NCBI GenBank assembly: GCA_025370075.1
Contig: CP073016.1
Span: 1,488,001-1,552,000 of the forward strand
Source: Chryseotalea sp. WA131a
GTDB lineage: Bacteria > Bacteroidota > Bacteroidia > Cytophagales > Cyclobacteriaceae
Direction of reading: 5' to 3'
Length of the DNA stretch: 64,000 nucleotides
A model generated the notes under the pieces. That model was not told where the DNA came from and did no database searches. It saw only the letters and a list, made by a program, of their open reading frames with translations. This document shows positions 8,674-17,352 of the stretch, piece by piece. Positions within the stretch are counted from its first letter, which is position 1. Every line of letters starts with the position of its first letter. The translations under genes and the position numbers were made by a program.

Positions 8674-9054
8674 ATGAAAGACTTCAAAAAATACTATATC
8701 ATCTCTGCACCACCCAGCGATGTTTACTTAGCACTCACCAATCCACTCACCATACATTTATGGTCGGGCGAAGAAGCGGTGATGAGCACCGAACCCGACA
8801 GCGAATTTAGTTTGTGGGAAGACAGCATTGTGGGGAAGAACTTAGAATTTGAACCTAACAAAAAAATTGTGCAGCAATGGTATTTCGAAGGGCAAGAAGA
8901 ACCCTCCATTGTAACCATCAAATTGCACGAGGATAAAAATGGCACGTCTGCCGAACTCCGCCACTCCAACATACCCGATGAAGCGTATGACGACATGGTG
9001 GACGGCTGGAACGAACAATACTTTGGTGCGCTGCAGGAGTTCTATTCGGAATAA
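8674..9054 (+). CDS. SRPBCC / AHSA1-like domain protein
   Basis: A 126-residue single-domain protein. MKDFKKYYIISAPPSDVYLA is the usual first strand of START/Bet v1-like (AHSA1, DUF1801-type) folds. WSGEEAVMSTEPDSEFSLWE and the final DGWNEQYFGALQEFYSE match the ligand-cavity strand and C-terminal helix of activator-of-Hsp90-like proteins. The ATG at 8674 gives the domain a clean start, while the open frame further upstream has no ATG and crosses a palindrome. Such proteins bind hydrophobic ligands or act as chaperone cofactors, and the specific role is not visible. Confidence 0.8.
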   Translation: MKDFKKYYIISAPPSDVYLALTNPLTIHLWSGEEAVMSTEPDSEFSLWEDSIVGKNLEFEPNKKIVQQWYFEGQEEPSIVTIKLHEDKNGTSAELRHSNIPDEAYDDMVDGWNEQYFGALQEFYSE

Positions 9055-9095
9055 AGGAGTTAGGATACAGGAGTTAGGAGTCAGTAGAAATCCAA

Positions 9096-9533
9096 ATGGC
9101 ATTAGTAGAGAAATTTTTATTCATAAAAAAGTCAACGTTGCCTAAAGCGGGCAAGGGGCTGTTCACCAAAACAGAAATTGCCAAAGGCACTCGCCTAGTG
9201 GAGTACAAAGGCAAACTAAAAAAATGGAAAGAGGTGAAAGCACAAGATGGCTATAACGGCTACTTAATGTACATCACCCGCAATGCCGTGATTGATGCTT
9301 TGCTGGCTACTCACACACTTGGCAGATATGCCAACGATGCGAAGGGGCTTAGCCGTGTGGCGGGCATTCGCAACAATAGCGAATATGTGAGCGAGGGGAA
9401 TCGCTGCTACATTGAAGCTACCCGAAAAATTAAAAAGGGTGAAGAAATTTTAGTGGGCTACGGAAGGGAGTTTTGGCAACTGCAGAAGAAGTTAGCTACA
9501 ACCAAATCCATCAGAAAAACTAATAAAACGTAA
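9096..9533 (+). CDS. SET domain protein (putative lysine methyltransferase)
   Basis: A 145-residue protein made almost wholly of a SET domain. It starts FIKKSTLPKAGKGLFTKTEI (the G-x-G-L-F motif), continues KGTRLVEYKG, has the RYANDAKG ... RNNSEY segment corresponding to the RF-NHSC region, and ends GEEILVGYGREFW, corresponding to the E-L-x-x-x-Y motif. These are the SAM- and lysine-binding parts. SET proteins are well known in eukaryotes and occur in scattered bacteria, where substrates include histone-like or ribosomal proteins. The NHSC cysteine-type element is replaced by NNSE. The target cannot be read from context. Confidence 0.85.
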   Translation: MALVEKFLFIKKSTLPKAGKGLFTKTEIAKGTRLVEYKGKLKKWKEVKAQDGYNGYLMYITRNAVIDALLATHTLGRYANDAKGLSRVAGIRNNSEYVSEGNRCYIEATRKIKKGEEILVGYGREFWQLQKKLATTKSIRKTNKT

Positions 9534-9578
9534 TCACTAGAAGCTATCTAAAAAAATAATTTTATTGGTCATTGCTAG

Positions 9579-9595
9579 TCCCGCGCCTCGCGGGA
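9579..9595. terminator. short perfect GC-rich hairpin between convergent genes
   Basis: TCCCGCG (9579-9585) and CGCGGGA (9589-9595) make a perfect 7-bp stem with a 3-base loop. It lies in the 168-base gap between the convergent SET and DUF952 genes, so it could terminate either transcript. A second, weaker repeat (GACTG / CAGTC) lies further on near 9640-9655. Confidence 0.45.
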
Positions 9596-9701
9596 TGTGA
9601 CAATCCTCAACAATAGCCCTTGGTTTTTGGAGTGGGGACTGCCGCACAGCCAGTCACGATACCCCAAATCACACTTACCCTCGCAAGTATCCATAATATT
9701 T

Positions 9702-10004
9702 TTACTCAACTTTAGGGATTGATTCTACCTTCACAACGGCTGATTTATCAAGCCCACCAAATAAATGTGGGTACAGTTCGTTGCCCGTGCTGGGTTCATA
9801 TTTCAGCTGTGCTGTTAATTTGGTTTCATCAACAGTAAGAAGCAACAGGTCTTCCCTTCCTTTGTAGTAGCGTTGCAGCACAACTGCCACTTGCGCTTCT
9901 GTTGAAAGATGAATGAAGCCTTCTTTCTCAAATTCTGTGGGAAAGTAGCTTGCAAGTTGAAGTTGTGAATTCCAAACTTCTTGTGTAGCAATGTGGTAGA
10001 TCAT
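9702..10004 (-). CDS. DUF952 family protein
   Basis: A 100-residue protein starting MIYHIATQEVWNSQ, with EFEKEGFIHLSTEAQV and LLLLTVDETKL, then NELYPHLFGGLDKSAVVKV. These are the conserved blocks of the DUF952 family (I-H-L-S and YPHLYG motifs), small cytosolic proteins of unknown function related to a glutathione-S-transferase-like or phosphoribosyl-type fold. ATG 10004 puts the start at the family N-terminus and just after the beta-lactamase stop at 10015. The two genes are therefore probably co-transcribed with a 10-base gap. Confidence 0.85.
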   Translation of the reverse strand: MIYHIATQEVWNSQLQLASYFPTEFEKEGFIHLSTEAQVAVVLQRYYKGREDLLLLTVDETKLTAQLKYEPSTGNELYPHLFGGLDKSAVVKVESIPKVE

Positions 10005-10014
10005 ATACGCTTGG

Positions 10015-10773
10015 CTAAATGCTGTTCTTGAACAATTTAATCGTATAGTCGAGTAGTTTTTTGTCTCCATGCTGTCCATGGCCGGGTACTACAATTTTTA
10101 AGTTTGGATATTGCTTCTTAATCCTCTCAACCGTGTTTGACCATTCGGCAAGGGTCGCATCACCCAAAAAACCTTTGCTAGCGTCTAGTTCTTTTATCAA
10201 ACAGCCTCCAAACAATACATCATCAACCGGAAAATAACCGACCACATTATCTTTTGTGTGCCCTTCACCGAAAAATACTGCACTTGAACTTTCATTGCCT
10301 ACTTTTAAAATAAGCGAATCCTGGAAGCTATTCTTGGGAACAACCATATTGTTGGCTATGGCAAGCTCAACTGTTTTGAAATACGCATAAGATTGAATAT
10401 CATTTTCATGAAATGCTTTTAATCCTCCCAAACAGTCATCGTGGAAGTGGGTTGGAACAACTGCATTTATTTTGCAATGAAGCGTTTCCTTAATCCAGTC
10501 GATTAGCTCTTCGGCACTTTTGTCGGTGGTGGGCGTATCAAATACCACTACTTCGTTGTTGTTCCTTACCATGAGGCCATTGCAAGGCACATTGCCAAAA
10601 TCATTGGTTTGCAAAAAGGAGGTATGCTTAAAAGAGTTTTCGGCAATTTGCAGTACAATCAAATCCTTGGATTTGTAAACCTCTACGGGTTTAAATGCAT
10701 CCCCCTTTTGAGAAGTACAATTTGCACTTATGGAGATCACAACTATCAAGAGTGTTTTGGCAATAGACTCCAT
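10015..10773 (-). CDS. subclass B1 metallo-beta-lactamase
   Basis: A 252-residue exported zinc hydrolase. All six B1 zinc ligands are present: H109, H111 and D113 in THFHDDCLGG, H172 in GEGHTKDN, C191 in FGGCLIK, and H232 in VPGHGQHG. The cysteine ligand separates B1 enzymes from glyoxalase-like members of the fold. An N-terminal hydrophobic stretch ends in ISANCTSQ, which could be a signal peptide or an atypical lipobox. B1 enzymes hydrolyse penicillins, cephalosporins and carbapenems and are often intrinsic to Bacteroidota. No mobile element adjoins it, so it looks chromosomal. It is followed at 10 bases by the DUF952 gene. Resistance in the host is inferred. Confidence 0.9.
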   Translation of the reverse strand: MESIAKTLLIVVISISANCTSQKGDAFKPVEVYKSKDLIVLQIAENSFKHTSFLQTNDFGNVPCNGLMVRNNNEVVVFDTPTTDKSAEELIDWIKETLHCKINAVVPTHFHDDCLGGLKAFHENDIQSYAYFKTVELAIANNMVVPKNSFQDSLILKVGNESSSAVFFGEGHTKDNVVGYFPVDDVLFGGCLIKELDASKGFLGDATLAEWSNTVERIKKQYPNLKIVVPGHGQHGDKKLLDYTIKLFKNSI

Positions 10774-10964
10774 TTTGGTTTTCTGTCTTTAGAATTTCTG
10801 TTAGCGACTTTCAGTAACCATAAAACTAAAGAAAGCTTTCGCATATTCAGATAGCCAGTTTGTTAGTGGGCCTAGCGCGCGAATGACAGACAAGGAAATT
10901 TGCCTGCCAAACATCAAATATCCCCCAACTGTGGCTGTAACCAACTGGCGCAAGTTAGCAGCTT

Positions 10965-11002
10965 AAAGGAAAAGAAGGGGCGAAAGCCCTTTTTTTTCCT
11001 TT
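10965..11002. other. 17-bp hairpin with GAAA loop in divergent intergenic region
   Basis: AAAGGAAAAGAAGGGGC (10965-10981), loop GAAA, then GCCCTTTTTTTTCCTTT (10986-11002) gives a fully paired 17-bp stem if two G-U pairs are allowed. It lies between divergently transcribed genes (10773 minus, 11164 plus), where an ordinary gene-end terminator is not expected. It may be a leader element of the cheR operon, a small RNA end, or an old terminator. The rest of the gap (10774-11163) shows nothing else that I recognise. Confidence 0.45.
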
Positions 11003-11163
11003 GCTGGCACTTTTACGCCACGTTGACGATTGTCTTTAGAGGTAGGCGTCCGAAAAGTCAGATTCTTTTAAACTTGTGTAATATTTCGGCCACAATTGAC
11101 AATTAAGGCTTATTTGTTAGGCTATTTTTGCTTTTCTTTGACATTGGCTTAACCCGTTTATTT

Positions 11164-11988
11164 GTGGTACAAGATATTGACATTGCTGATCTAAAGCGGA
11201 TAACCGAGCTGGTATTCACCAAGTATGGTTACGACTTCCGCAACTACGCCATGTCTTCGTTTAAGAGACGAATGCTGCGGATTCTGGAACTGAAAAACCT
11301 CTCCATTGAAAGCCTGTTGAAAAAGCTGAATGATCAGCCGGCCTTTATTAATGAATTTCTAGACGAGCTGACGGTGAACGTTACCGAAATGTTTCGCGAT
11401 CCAGGTTTCTGGCGCATCATGCGTGACGAAATCATCCCCAGCATCTTACTCAACCACAAACAATTTAAAATATGGCATGCTGGCTGCTCATCAGGCGAAG
11501 AAGTGCTGAGCATGGCCATCCTCCTCAATGAAATGGGCATTGAGAGTGACGTAACACTATACGCCACCGACTTGGATGTGAATATTTTGGAGAAAGCCAA
11601 GCAAGGATATTACCCCATCAAAAACATGGAGCTGAACGAAAAAAACTACGTTCGCTTTGAAGGAAAAAAATCATTGAAAGAATATTACAAAGAAGAAAAC
11701 GGAAGGGCAGTGTTTCACAAAGATTTGTTGCAGAACGTTACCTTCCGCAAACACGATTTGGTAAAGGGCGAAATCTTCAACAAGTTTGACTTGATCCTTT
11801 GCCGCAACGTAATGATTTACTTCAATCAAGCTCTGCAAAATGAAGTGCTGAAAAAATTCCACGAAAGCCTTTTCAAATACGGGTATCTCGCCATCGGCTC
11901 CAAGGAGTCGTTGATTTGGTGCGATATCGCCAATCGGTTTTTGGTGGTGAACAACGAAGAAAAGGTGTATAAGAAGATAAAGGATTAG
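11164..11988 (+). CDS. cheR: CheR-type protein-glutamate O-methyltransferase
   Basis: About 274 residues. An N-terminal helical CheR domain (IADLKRITELVFTKYGYD ... RRMLRIL ... FLDELTVNVTEMFRDPGFW) is followed by the SAM-binding domain, with KIWHAGCSSGEEVLSMAILL as motif I and LILCRNVMIYFNQALQ near the end. CheR methylates receptor glutamates. GTG 11164 is preferred: it precedes the domain directly, while the TTG at 11128 adds an unlikely leader. It opens a nine-gene run on one strand, with cheB 12 bases downstream. No methyl-accepting receptor or CheA lies in the window, so the target may be an unusual sensor, perhaps the membrane proteins encoded next. Confidence 0.9.
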   Translation: MVQDIDIADLKRITELVFTKYGYDFRNYAMSSFKRRMLRILELKNLSIESLLKKLNDQPAFINEFLDELTVNVTEMFRDPGFWRIMRDEIIPSILLNHKQFKIWHAGCSSGEEVLSMAILLNEMGIESDVTLYATDLDVNILEKAKQGYYPIKNMELNEKNYVRFEGKKSLKEYYKEENGRAVFHKDLLQNVTFRKHDLVKGEIFNKFDLILCRNVMIYFNQALQNEVLKKFHESLFKYGYLAIGSKESLIWCDIANRFLVVNNEEKVYKKIKD

Positions 11989-12000
11989 GCGTCAACTGCC

Positions 12001-12594
12001 ATGGACAAGTATAATTTAAATAACACCTACAAGGCAGTTGTGATAGGAGGATCAGCCGGAAGCTTTCAGGGAATCGTAAAAATACTATCCCAACTTCCGA
12101 AAAATTTTCCGCTACCCATCATTATGTGCTTGCATAGGCTCAAGCATGTGCGCAATGGGTTTGTGGAAGCATTATCGCTGAAAAGTGTAGTACAGGTAGT
12201 AGAACCTTTTGACAAAGAATCGATAAAAAAAGGAATGGTTTATTTGGCACCATCAAATTATCATATGTCCGTTGAGTTGGGAAACCATTTTGCCATATCC
12301 ACCGAAGAGATGATCAACAACTCGCGCCCGGCCATTGACATTACCTTGGGCACGGCTGCCTTTGCCTATCGCGATAAACTCATTGGTATTTTATTGTCGG
12401 GGGCCAATCGCGATGGTGGTTTGGGAATGAAATTTATTAAAGACAAAGGCGGCTTGACAATTGTGCAAGAGCCAACCGAGTGCATGATTGACACCATGCC
12501 CAAGGCTGCTCTATCGCTCACCAAAATCGATCACGTTTTTAAAGTGGACCAGATTGTAGAATTTTTGAAAGAACTTGATAAGCATTATAAATAA
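12001..12594 (+). CDS. cheB: CheB-type methylesterase, stand-alone catalytic domain
   Basis: A 197-residue CheB catalytic domain with no receiver domain. The Ser-His-Asp triad is visible: S18 in IGGSAGSFQ, H45 in MCLHRLKH, and D138 in LSGANRDGG. The DTMPKAAL block near the C-terminus is also typical. It would remove methyl groups placed by CheR or deamidate glutamines. Lack of the receiver domain means activity is not set by CheA phosphorylation in the usual way. It lies 12 bases after cheR, and its stop codon touches the ATG of the next gene, so translation is coupled. Confidence 0.9.
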   Translation: MDKYNLNNTYKAVVIGGSAGSFQGIVKILSQLPKNFPLPIIMCLHRLKHVRNGFVEALSLKSVVQVVEPFDKESIKKGMVYLAPSNYHMSVELGNHFAISTEEMINNSRPAIDITLGTAAFAYRDKLIGILLSGANRDGGLGMKFIKDKGGLTIVQEPTECMIDTMPKAALSLTKIDHVFKVDQIVEFLKELDKHYK

Positions 12595-13338
12595 ATGGAA
12601 CGCATCACCCAATTTCTTAAAGAACCACAAAAGGTAAGCATGCTTTTGGCAGTGCTTTTTTTTGGCGGAATTCTATTCTCAGCTTACCAGCTTTTTACGC
12701 TCACCAGCAAGTTGACCGGAGGAAGCTATGACGCAACATTTGTTACGGTGGCCCTTACATTTGTGATAGGTGTGTTGGCCATTCACCAAGCATTTCGCAT
12801 CAGGCGCGAAGTAGTGGTATTTAAAGAAAAGCAAACTACGGATGCACAAGAGCAAGCCACCAAAGCCGAACAGGCCTTTACCATTGACTTGAATACATTT
12901 AAAAATGATATCAAAAATGAAAAAGGCATAAAGGCTTGGCAAGTGGGACTTAACTCGCTTTGTCAATTGTTACAAGCCGGTCAAGGTGCACTTTACCAAG
13001 TAAAATCTGCAGGTAAAACCAAAACGGCAGAACTCACAGCGGGATTTGCTTTGCTATTAGCGGAAGGAAAAAACGCAAGTTACCAATCGGGCGAAGGCCT
13101 GATCGGCCAAGTAGTGGCCAGCGGCAAAAGCATTTACTTAGATGAATTACCAGAGGGATATCAACAACAAATTGTAAGTGGGCTGGGTAAAGCAGCACCC
13201 AAATACATTTTCATCAGTGCCCTCAAAAAAGAAAACGAAACCAAAGCCATTCTTGAAATTGCCACCTTTGCTCACCTACCGGAGCAAGTCAGAAAGCAAG
13301 CAGAAGAAATGGCCACCTTATTAATTGATAAGATTTAA
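12595..13338 (+). CDS. two-helix membrane protein with GAF-like domain
   Basis: A 247-residue protein. Two membrane helices (VSMLLAVLFFGGILFSAYQLF and FVTVALTFVIGVLAIHQAF) occupy residues 14-65, followed by a short coiled coil and a GAF domain at about 105-247 (LNSLCQLLQAGQGALYQV, GEGLIGQVVASGKSIYLDEL, KAAPKYIFISAL). GAF domains bind small ligands or act as dimeric signalling modules. There is no output domain, so it may act as a sensor partner for the phosphatase encoded next. The start directly abuts the cheB stop. The next start lies within 20 bases of its end. Confidence 0.8.
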   Translation: MERITQFLKEPQKVSMLLAVLFFGGILFSAYQLFTLTSKLTGGSYDATFVTVALTFVIGVLAIHQAFRIRREVVVFKEKQTTDAQEQATKAEQAFTIDLNTFKNDIKNEKGIKAWQVGLNSLCQLLQAGQGALYQVKSAGKTKTAELTAGFALLLAEGKNASYQSGEGLIGQVVASGKSIYLDELPEGYQQQIVSGLGKAAPKYIFISALKKENETKAILEIATFAHLPEQVRKQAEEMATLLIDKI

Positions 13339-13352
13339 ACTTGACCAAGGGC

Positions 13353-16300
13353 ATGTTACAAAAGATAAAAATCAGTGATAAAATAACGGGGCTCATCGTG
13401 GCAATCGCGTTAGTTGCTATTTTGGTCATGGACTTTTTCACCTACCAGATCAACATGGAGGCTGCCAACGAAAAATTCAATGCATCGCTATCGGCCATTG
13501 CCGATAATCAATCGAGCAAAGTCAGTAATTATTTTGATCACATCGCGTCCACTGCTAACTTCTTTCAACAGTCCGACATTGTAAAAGCATATCTTCAAAA
13601 CTCCCCTGATTCGCTGAGTCAGTTTTTAAAGCAAGTGAAAGATTTTTATGGCATCAGCGAAATTTTTATTGTCGATCCCAAAGGGTCTGTGAAAGCCAGT
13701 ACCCATTCGCAGACGAGTTTCCCCGATCCGGATGGTTCGTTTTTCTCAAAAGCAACCGCTGGTCTTCATTATAGCTCGATAAAAAAGGAAAACAACGATT
13801 ATTGGATGTATGCCGGTGCACCCTTCGAAGGCGACCTTCTTATTTTCAAACTAAATCTGAATGCTCTTTATAAACCACTCGAATCGGTAACAGGATTGGG
13901 CAACACGGGCGAAGCATTTATTGCCGCGCAAGACTTGACTTCTAAAAAGGTATACTTGGCCAGCCCGTTGCGCAACGATCCAAAGGCTTACCTGAAATTC
14001 TTTAACGATGGAGATGCCGAAGTAAAAGAAGTAAAGTTGGCACTTGATGGCACCAATGGAGTAAGCAACGGCAGAGATTACAGGGGCAAACAAGTACTGG
14101 TAGCCTACCGCAAAATCAGCAATGCACCGTGGGCATTGTTAGTGAAAATTGATACCGATGAGATAACAGGGCAAGGTGCGCAACTGCGTCAAACGTATTT
14201 GTACACGGGCTTAGTGATTTTGTTAGCCGCTATTGCACTTTCGCAACTGTTTGCCCGCTCACTTACCGAGCCACTCAATAACATGCGCAATACGTTGGAT
14301 TTGGTTTCGCAAGGCGTATTGCCTGAAAAAGTGGAAGCTACTTCGCAAGACGAATTTGGGCAAATGGCCGTTAAGGTAGATGGTCTAGTAAAAACATTAA
14401 AAGACAGTGCTCAATTTGCGCGGCTAGTAGGTCAAGGCAAATTTGATGCATCCTATAAACCAGCGAGTGAAAACGATATGCTAGGTTTGGCTTTATTGGG
14501 CATGCGCGATAACTTAGTAGAAAACGAGCGCAAAGAAAAAGAACGTAACTGGATTGTGCGCGGAGTGGCAGAAATTTCTGAAATTCTACGGACACACGAC
14601 TCGTTGGATACATTGGGCGATGCGGTTGTGCAATTCATCATCGACAAAATTGAGGCCGTGCAAGGTGCCTTTTATGTGGTGAACGATGAAGACCAACACG
14701 AGAAATTGATTGTGATGCAGGCAAGCTATGCCTACAGTCGTAAAAAATATTTAAAAAAATCGTTTCGATTTGCAGAAGGATTAGTAGGTCAAGCTGCTGC
14801 CGAAAAGGATTTTGTGATGCGAACGGAAATACCCGATGAATACGTAACGCTTAGTTCAGGCATTTTGGGCGACCAAAAACCCAATTGTATTCTGATTGTT
14901 CCACTGATTACCAACGAAGAAGTGTTTGGGGTGGTGGAGTTTGCCAGTCTTAAAAAATTCAACAGCTCGCAAGTAAGGTTTGTGCAAGAGCTGAGTTTGA
15001 TTTTAGCCCGCACCATCTTCAACATCAAAGTAAATCAGCGCACACGCAAGCTCCTGGCCGATTCGCAAGAATTGAGTGCCGAGCTAACCGAAAAGCAAGA
15101 GGTGCTACGCCAAAATGCGGAAGAGATGCGCGCCACGCAAGAAGAGCTGCAGCACTCAAACGTAAAATTAGAAGAGCAAATTCAAGAAGTAAACCGTACC
15201 CAAAAGCGGATGCAATTGTTGCTGGAAAACGCCTCGGAGGTTATCACCATTTACGAAGAAGATGGACGTATCCGGTATGTTTCTCCTTCGGTAGAATCGA
15301 TTTTCGGATATTCCGCAAAAGAACTGCAAGGCAAAACAGACACCGATAAAATACATCCGAACAGTCAAGAAGTGGCACGCGACTTCTTCAAGCACTTGCG
15401 ATTTAAGCCAGACGAAAAAGCCACCGTGCAGATTGAGTACAAAATCAAAGACGGCAGCTATATTTGGATTGAATCGACTGGTTCCAACTTTATGTCGAAC
15501 CCGGCCATTCATGGTATCATCCTCAACTCACGCGATATTACCGAGCGCAGGCGTGCCGAACAAGAGCAGCGCATGCGTAGCAAGATGCAAGCGCTTTCTG
15601 AAAATTCGTTGGATATCATCACTCGTTTGGAGCACGATTCGATATCGTACATCAACCCAACCATCGAAGCCTATACTGGCAAATCGCCCAAGCGTTTCAT
15701 TAACCAAAAGATCAAAGAAGCCGAATTGGAAAGCAGCATCTTAGATCAGTGGTTAAGCATTGTAGAAGAAGTAAACTCTTCCAACAAGAAGGTGTCTACC
15801 GAAATGGATTTCCCCTCCGAAATGGGTAAGCGCATCATGCAAGTGAACGCCATTCCAGAGTATGATGAACATCGAAATATCGAATCGGTGCTGGTTGTAT
15901 CGCATGACATTACCACACGAAAAGAGATTGAAGTGGAGATTCAAAACAAAAACAAAAAGATCAACGACTCCATTAATTACGCCAAGCGGATTCAGAATGC
16001 CATTTTACCGAACACTCGGCATATCAACAAAGCATTGCCAGACTCATTTATACTCTACAAACCGCGCGATGTGGTAAGCGGTGACTTCCCTTGGTTTGTG
16101 CAAATCAAAAATGAAATCTTTATTGCTGCTGTTGACTGTACAGGCCACGGTGTGCCAGGAGCGTTGTTATCGTTGATCGGTTACTTCTTATTGAACGACA
16201 TAGTACGCAGCCGCAAGATTACCGAGGCAGGAAAAATTCTCGACTTGCTGGATGAGGGCGTTACACAAACCCTTCGCCAAGATCAAGACGATTCAGCTAC

Positions 16301-16712
16301 AAAAGATGGTATGGACATAGCTTTGTGCCGCATCAATACCGAAACAAGAACCGTTGAATACGCTGGAGCACACCGCCCACTCTATATCATGAAAGGGGGC
16401 GTGATGGAGGAAATCAAAGGAAACAAATTCCCGATCGGTGGGGGTATATTCAAGAACCAAACCAACTTTACAACCACTAAGGTAGAACTAAACAAGGGCG
16501 ATTCCTTCTACTTTAGCTCCGATGGCTTCCCTGATCAGTTTGGTGGCCCTGAGGTGCGCAAGTTTGGCCCGAAGAAAACACGTGAGATCATTGAGCGGGT
16601 ACACACTTCAAGTATGAAAGAGGCCGCCCAAGTGTTTGATACTGAATGGGAAGAGTGGAAAGGTGAACACAAACAGACAGATGACGTACTATTGATCGGA
16701 ATTAAGTTTTAA
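13353..16712 (+). CDS. Cache-HAMP-GAF-PAS-PAS-SpoIIE sensor phosphatase (SiaA-like)
   Basis: A membrane sensor of about 1119 residues. A helix at about 10-30 and another at 280-300 bracket a periplasmic Cache-like domain. HAMP follows at about 302-355 (SLTEPLNNMRNTLDLVSQG), GAF at 400-560, a coiled coil, two PAS domains at 615-860, and a PP2C/SpoIIE phosphatase at 870-1119. Phosphatase landmarks are SGDFPWF, AAVDCTGHGVPGALLS, FSSDGFPDQFGG and TDDVLLIGIKF, with the metal-binding aspartates intact. ATG 13353 is preferred over TTG 13341. With the SiaB- and SiaC-like genes that follow it matches SiaA, which dephosphorylates SiaC. The signal sensed is unknown. Confidence 0.88.
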   Translation: MLQKIKISDKITGLIVAIALVAILVMDFFTYQINMEAANEKFNASLSAIADNQSSKVSNYFDHIASTANFFQQSDIVKAYLQNSPDSLSQFLKQVKDFYGISEIFIVDPKGSVKASTHSQTSFPDPDGSFFSKATAGLHYSSIKKENNDYWMYAGAPFEGDLLIFKLNLNALYKPLESVTGLGNTGEAFIAAQDLTSKKVYLASPLRNDPKAYLKFFNDGDAEVKEVKLALDGTNGVSNGRDYRGKQVLVAYRKISNAPWALLVKIDTDEITGQGAQLRQTYLYTGLVILLAAIALSQLFARSLTEPLNNMRNTLDLVSQGVLPEKVEATSQDEFGQMAVKVDGLVKTLKDSAQFARLVGQGKFDASYKPASENDMLGLALLGMRDNLVENERKEKERNWIVRGVAEISEILRTHDSLDTLGDAVVQFIIDKIEAVQGAFYVVNDEDQHEKLIVMQASYAYSRKKYLKKSFRFAEGLVGQAAAEKDFVMRTEIPDEYVTLSSGILGDQKPNCILIVPLITNEEVFGVVEFASLKKFNSSQVRFVQELSLILARTIFNIKVNQRTRKLLADSQELSAELTEKQEVLRQNAEEMRATQEELQHSNVKLEEQIQEVNRTQKRMQLLLENASEVITIYEEDGRIRYVSPSVESIFGYSAKELQGKTDTDKIHPNSQEVARDFFKHLRFKPDEKATVQIEYKIKDGSYIWIESTGSNFMSNPAIHGIILNSRDITERRRAEQEQRMRSKMQALSENSLDIITRLEHDSISYINPTIEAYTGKSPKRFINQKIKEAELESSILDQWLSIVEEVNSSNKKVSTEMDFPSEMGKRIMQVNAIPEYDEHRNIESVLVVSHDITTRKEIEVEIQNKNKKINDSINYAKRIQNAILPNTRHINKALPDSFILYKPRDVVSGDFPWFVQIKNEIFIAAVDCTGHGVPGALLSLIGYFLLNDIVRSRKITEAGKILDLLDEGVTQTLRQDQDDSATKDGMDIALCRINTETRTVEYAGAHRPLYIMKGGVMEEIKGNKFPIGGGIFKNQTNFTTTKVELNKGDSFYFSSDGFPDQFGGPEVRKFGPKKTREIIERVHTSSMKEAAQVFDTEWEEWKGEHKQTDDVLLIGIKF

Positions 16713-16769
16713 TCTTATTAATTATTCAACTAAAAACCATAAATTCGAAACCCCAAACTATTTAACGCA

Positions 16770-17324
16770 ATGAACTATATCTATGATTTGCACCGTACCA
16801 TGATGAGCCAAAAACTCATATTGGTGTATGATGGTGACTTCACCCAAGAAACCACCAAATCTATTTTATCGATGGCTGAGCGTAACCTCGATTCTTCGGG
16901 AGAAGACTCAGGCACAAAGCGGAAGGTGTTTAATGTAATGGTGGAAACTCTTCAAAACATAGTGAAACACAGTAGTGAACAGGGCACCACGGCAGGATCA
17001 CTCATCAGCAAAAGTGCCATATTTATGATCAGTAAAGATGACAAACGCTATTGTGTGATGACCGGCAACCCAATATCCAAAGCCCGTGTGGAAACCCTCA
17101 CCAAAAACCTGACCGATTTGAATGCAAAAGACAAAGAAGGCTTGAAGGAAATGTATAAAGACATTATCAAGAACACCCAAATTTCAGAAAAGGGTGGAGC
17201 CGGTTTGGGGTTTATAGATATGGCCAGGAAATCTGGTGAAAAACTGGAGTTTACCTTTACCAATATGGACGAAGAATATGATTTCTTCTGTTTGAAAGTA
17301 AACATCTCAAGAGAAAAGGAATAA
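16770..17324 (+). CDS. siaB: SiaB family protein kinase
   Basis: A 184-residue GHKL-type domain matching the SiaB family (DUF6272). It starts YDLHRTMMSQKLILVYDGDF. It has an N-box VETLQNIVKHSS with E59 and N63, and a glycine-rich GGAGLGFIDMARKSG in place of the usual G-box. In Pseudomonas aeruginosa SiaB phosphorylates SiaC on a threonine, opposing the SpoIIE phosphatase SiaA. Here it lies between a SiaA-like phosphatase and a SiaC-like protein, which strongly supports that role. The 57-base gap before it contains no obvious terminator. Confidence 0.88.
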   Translation: MNYIYDLHRTMMSQKLILVYDGDFTQETTKSILSMAERNLDSSGEDSGTKRKVFNVMVETLQNIVKHSSEQGTTAGSLISKSAIFMISKDDKRYCVMTGNPISKARVETLTKNLTDLNAKDKEGLKEMYKDIIKNTQISEKGGAGLGFIDMARKSGEKLEFTFTNMDEEYDFFCLKVNISREKE

Positions 17325-17352
17325 CATTAACTTTTATAAAAACATTTTAGCC

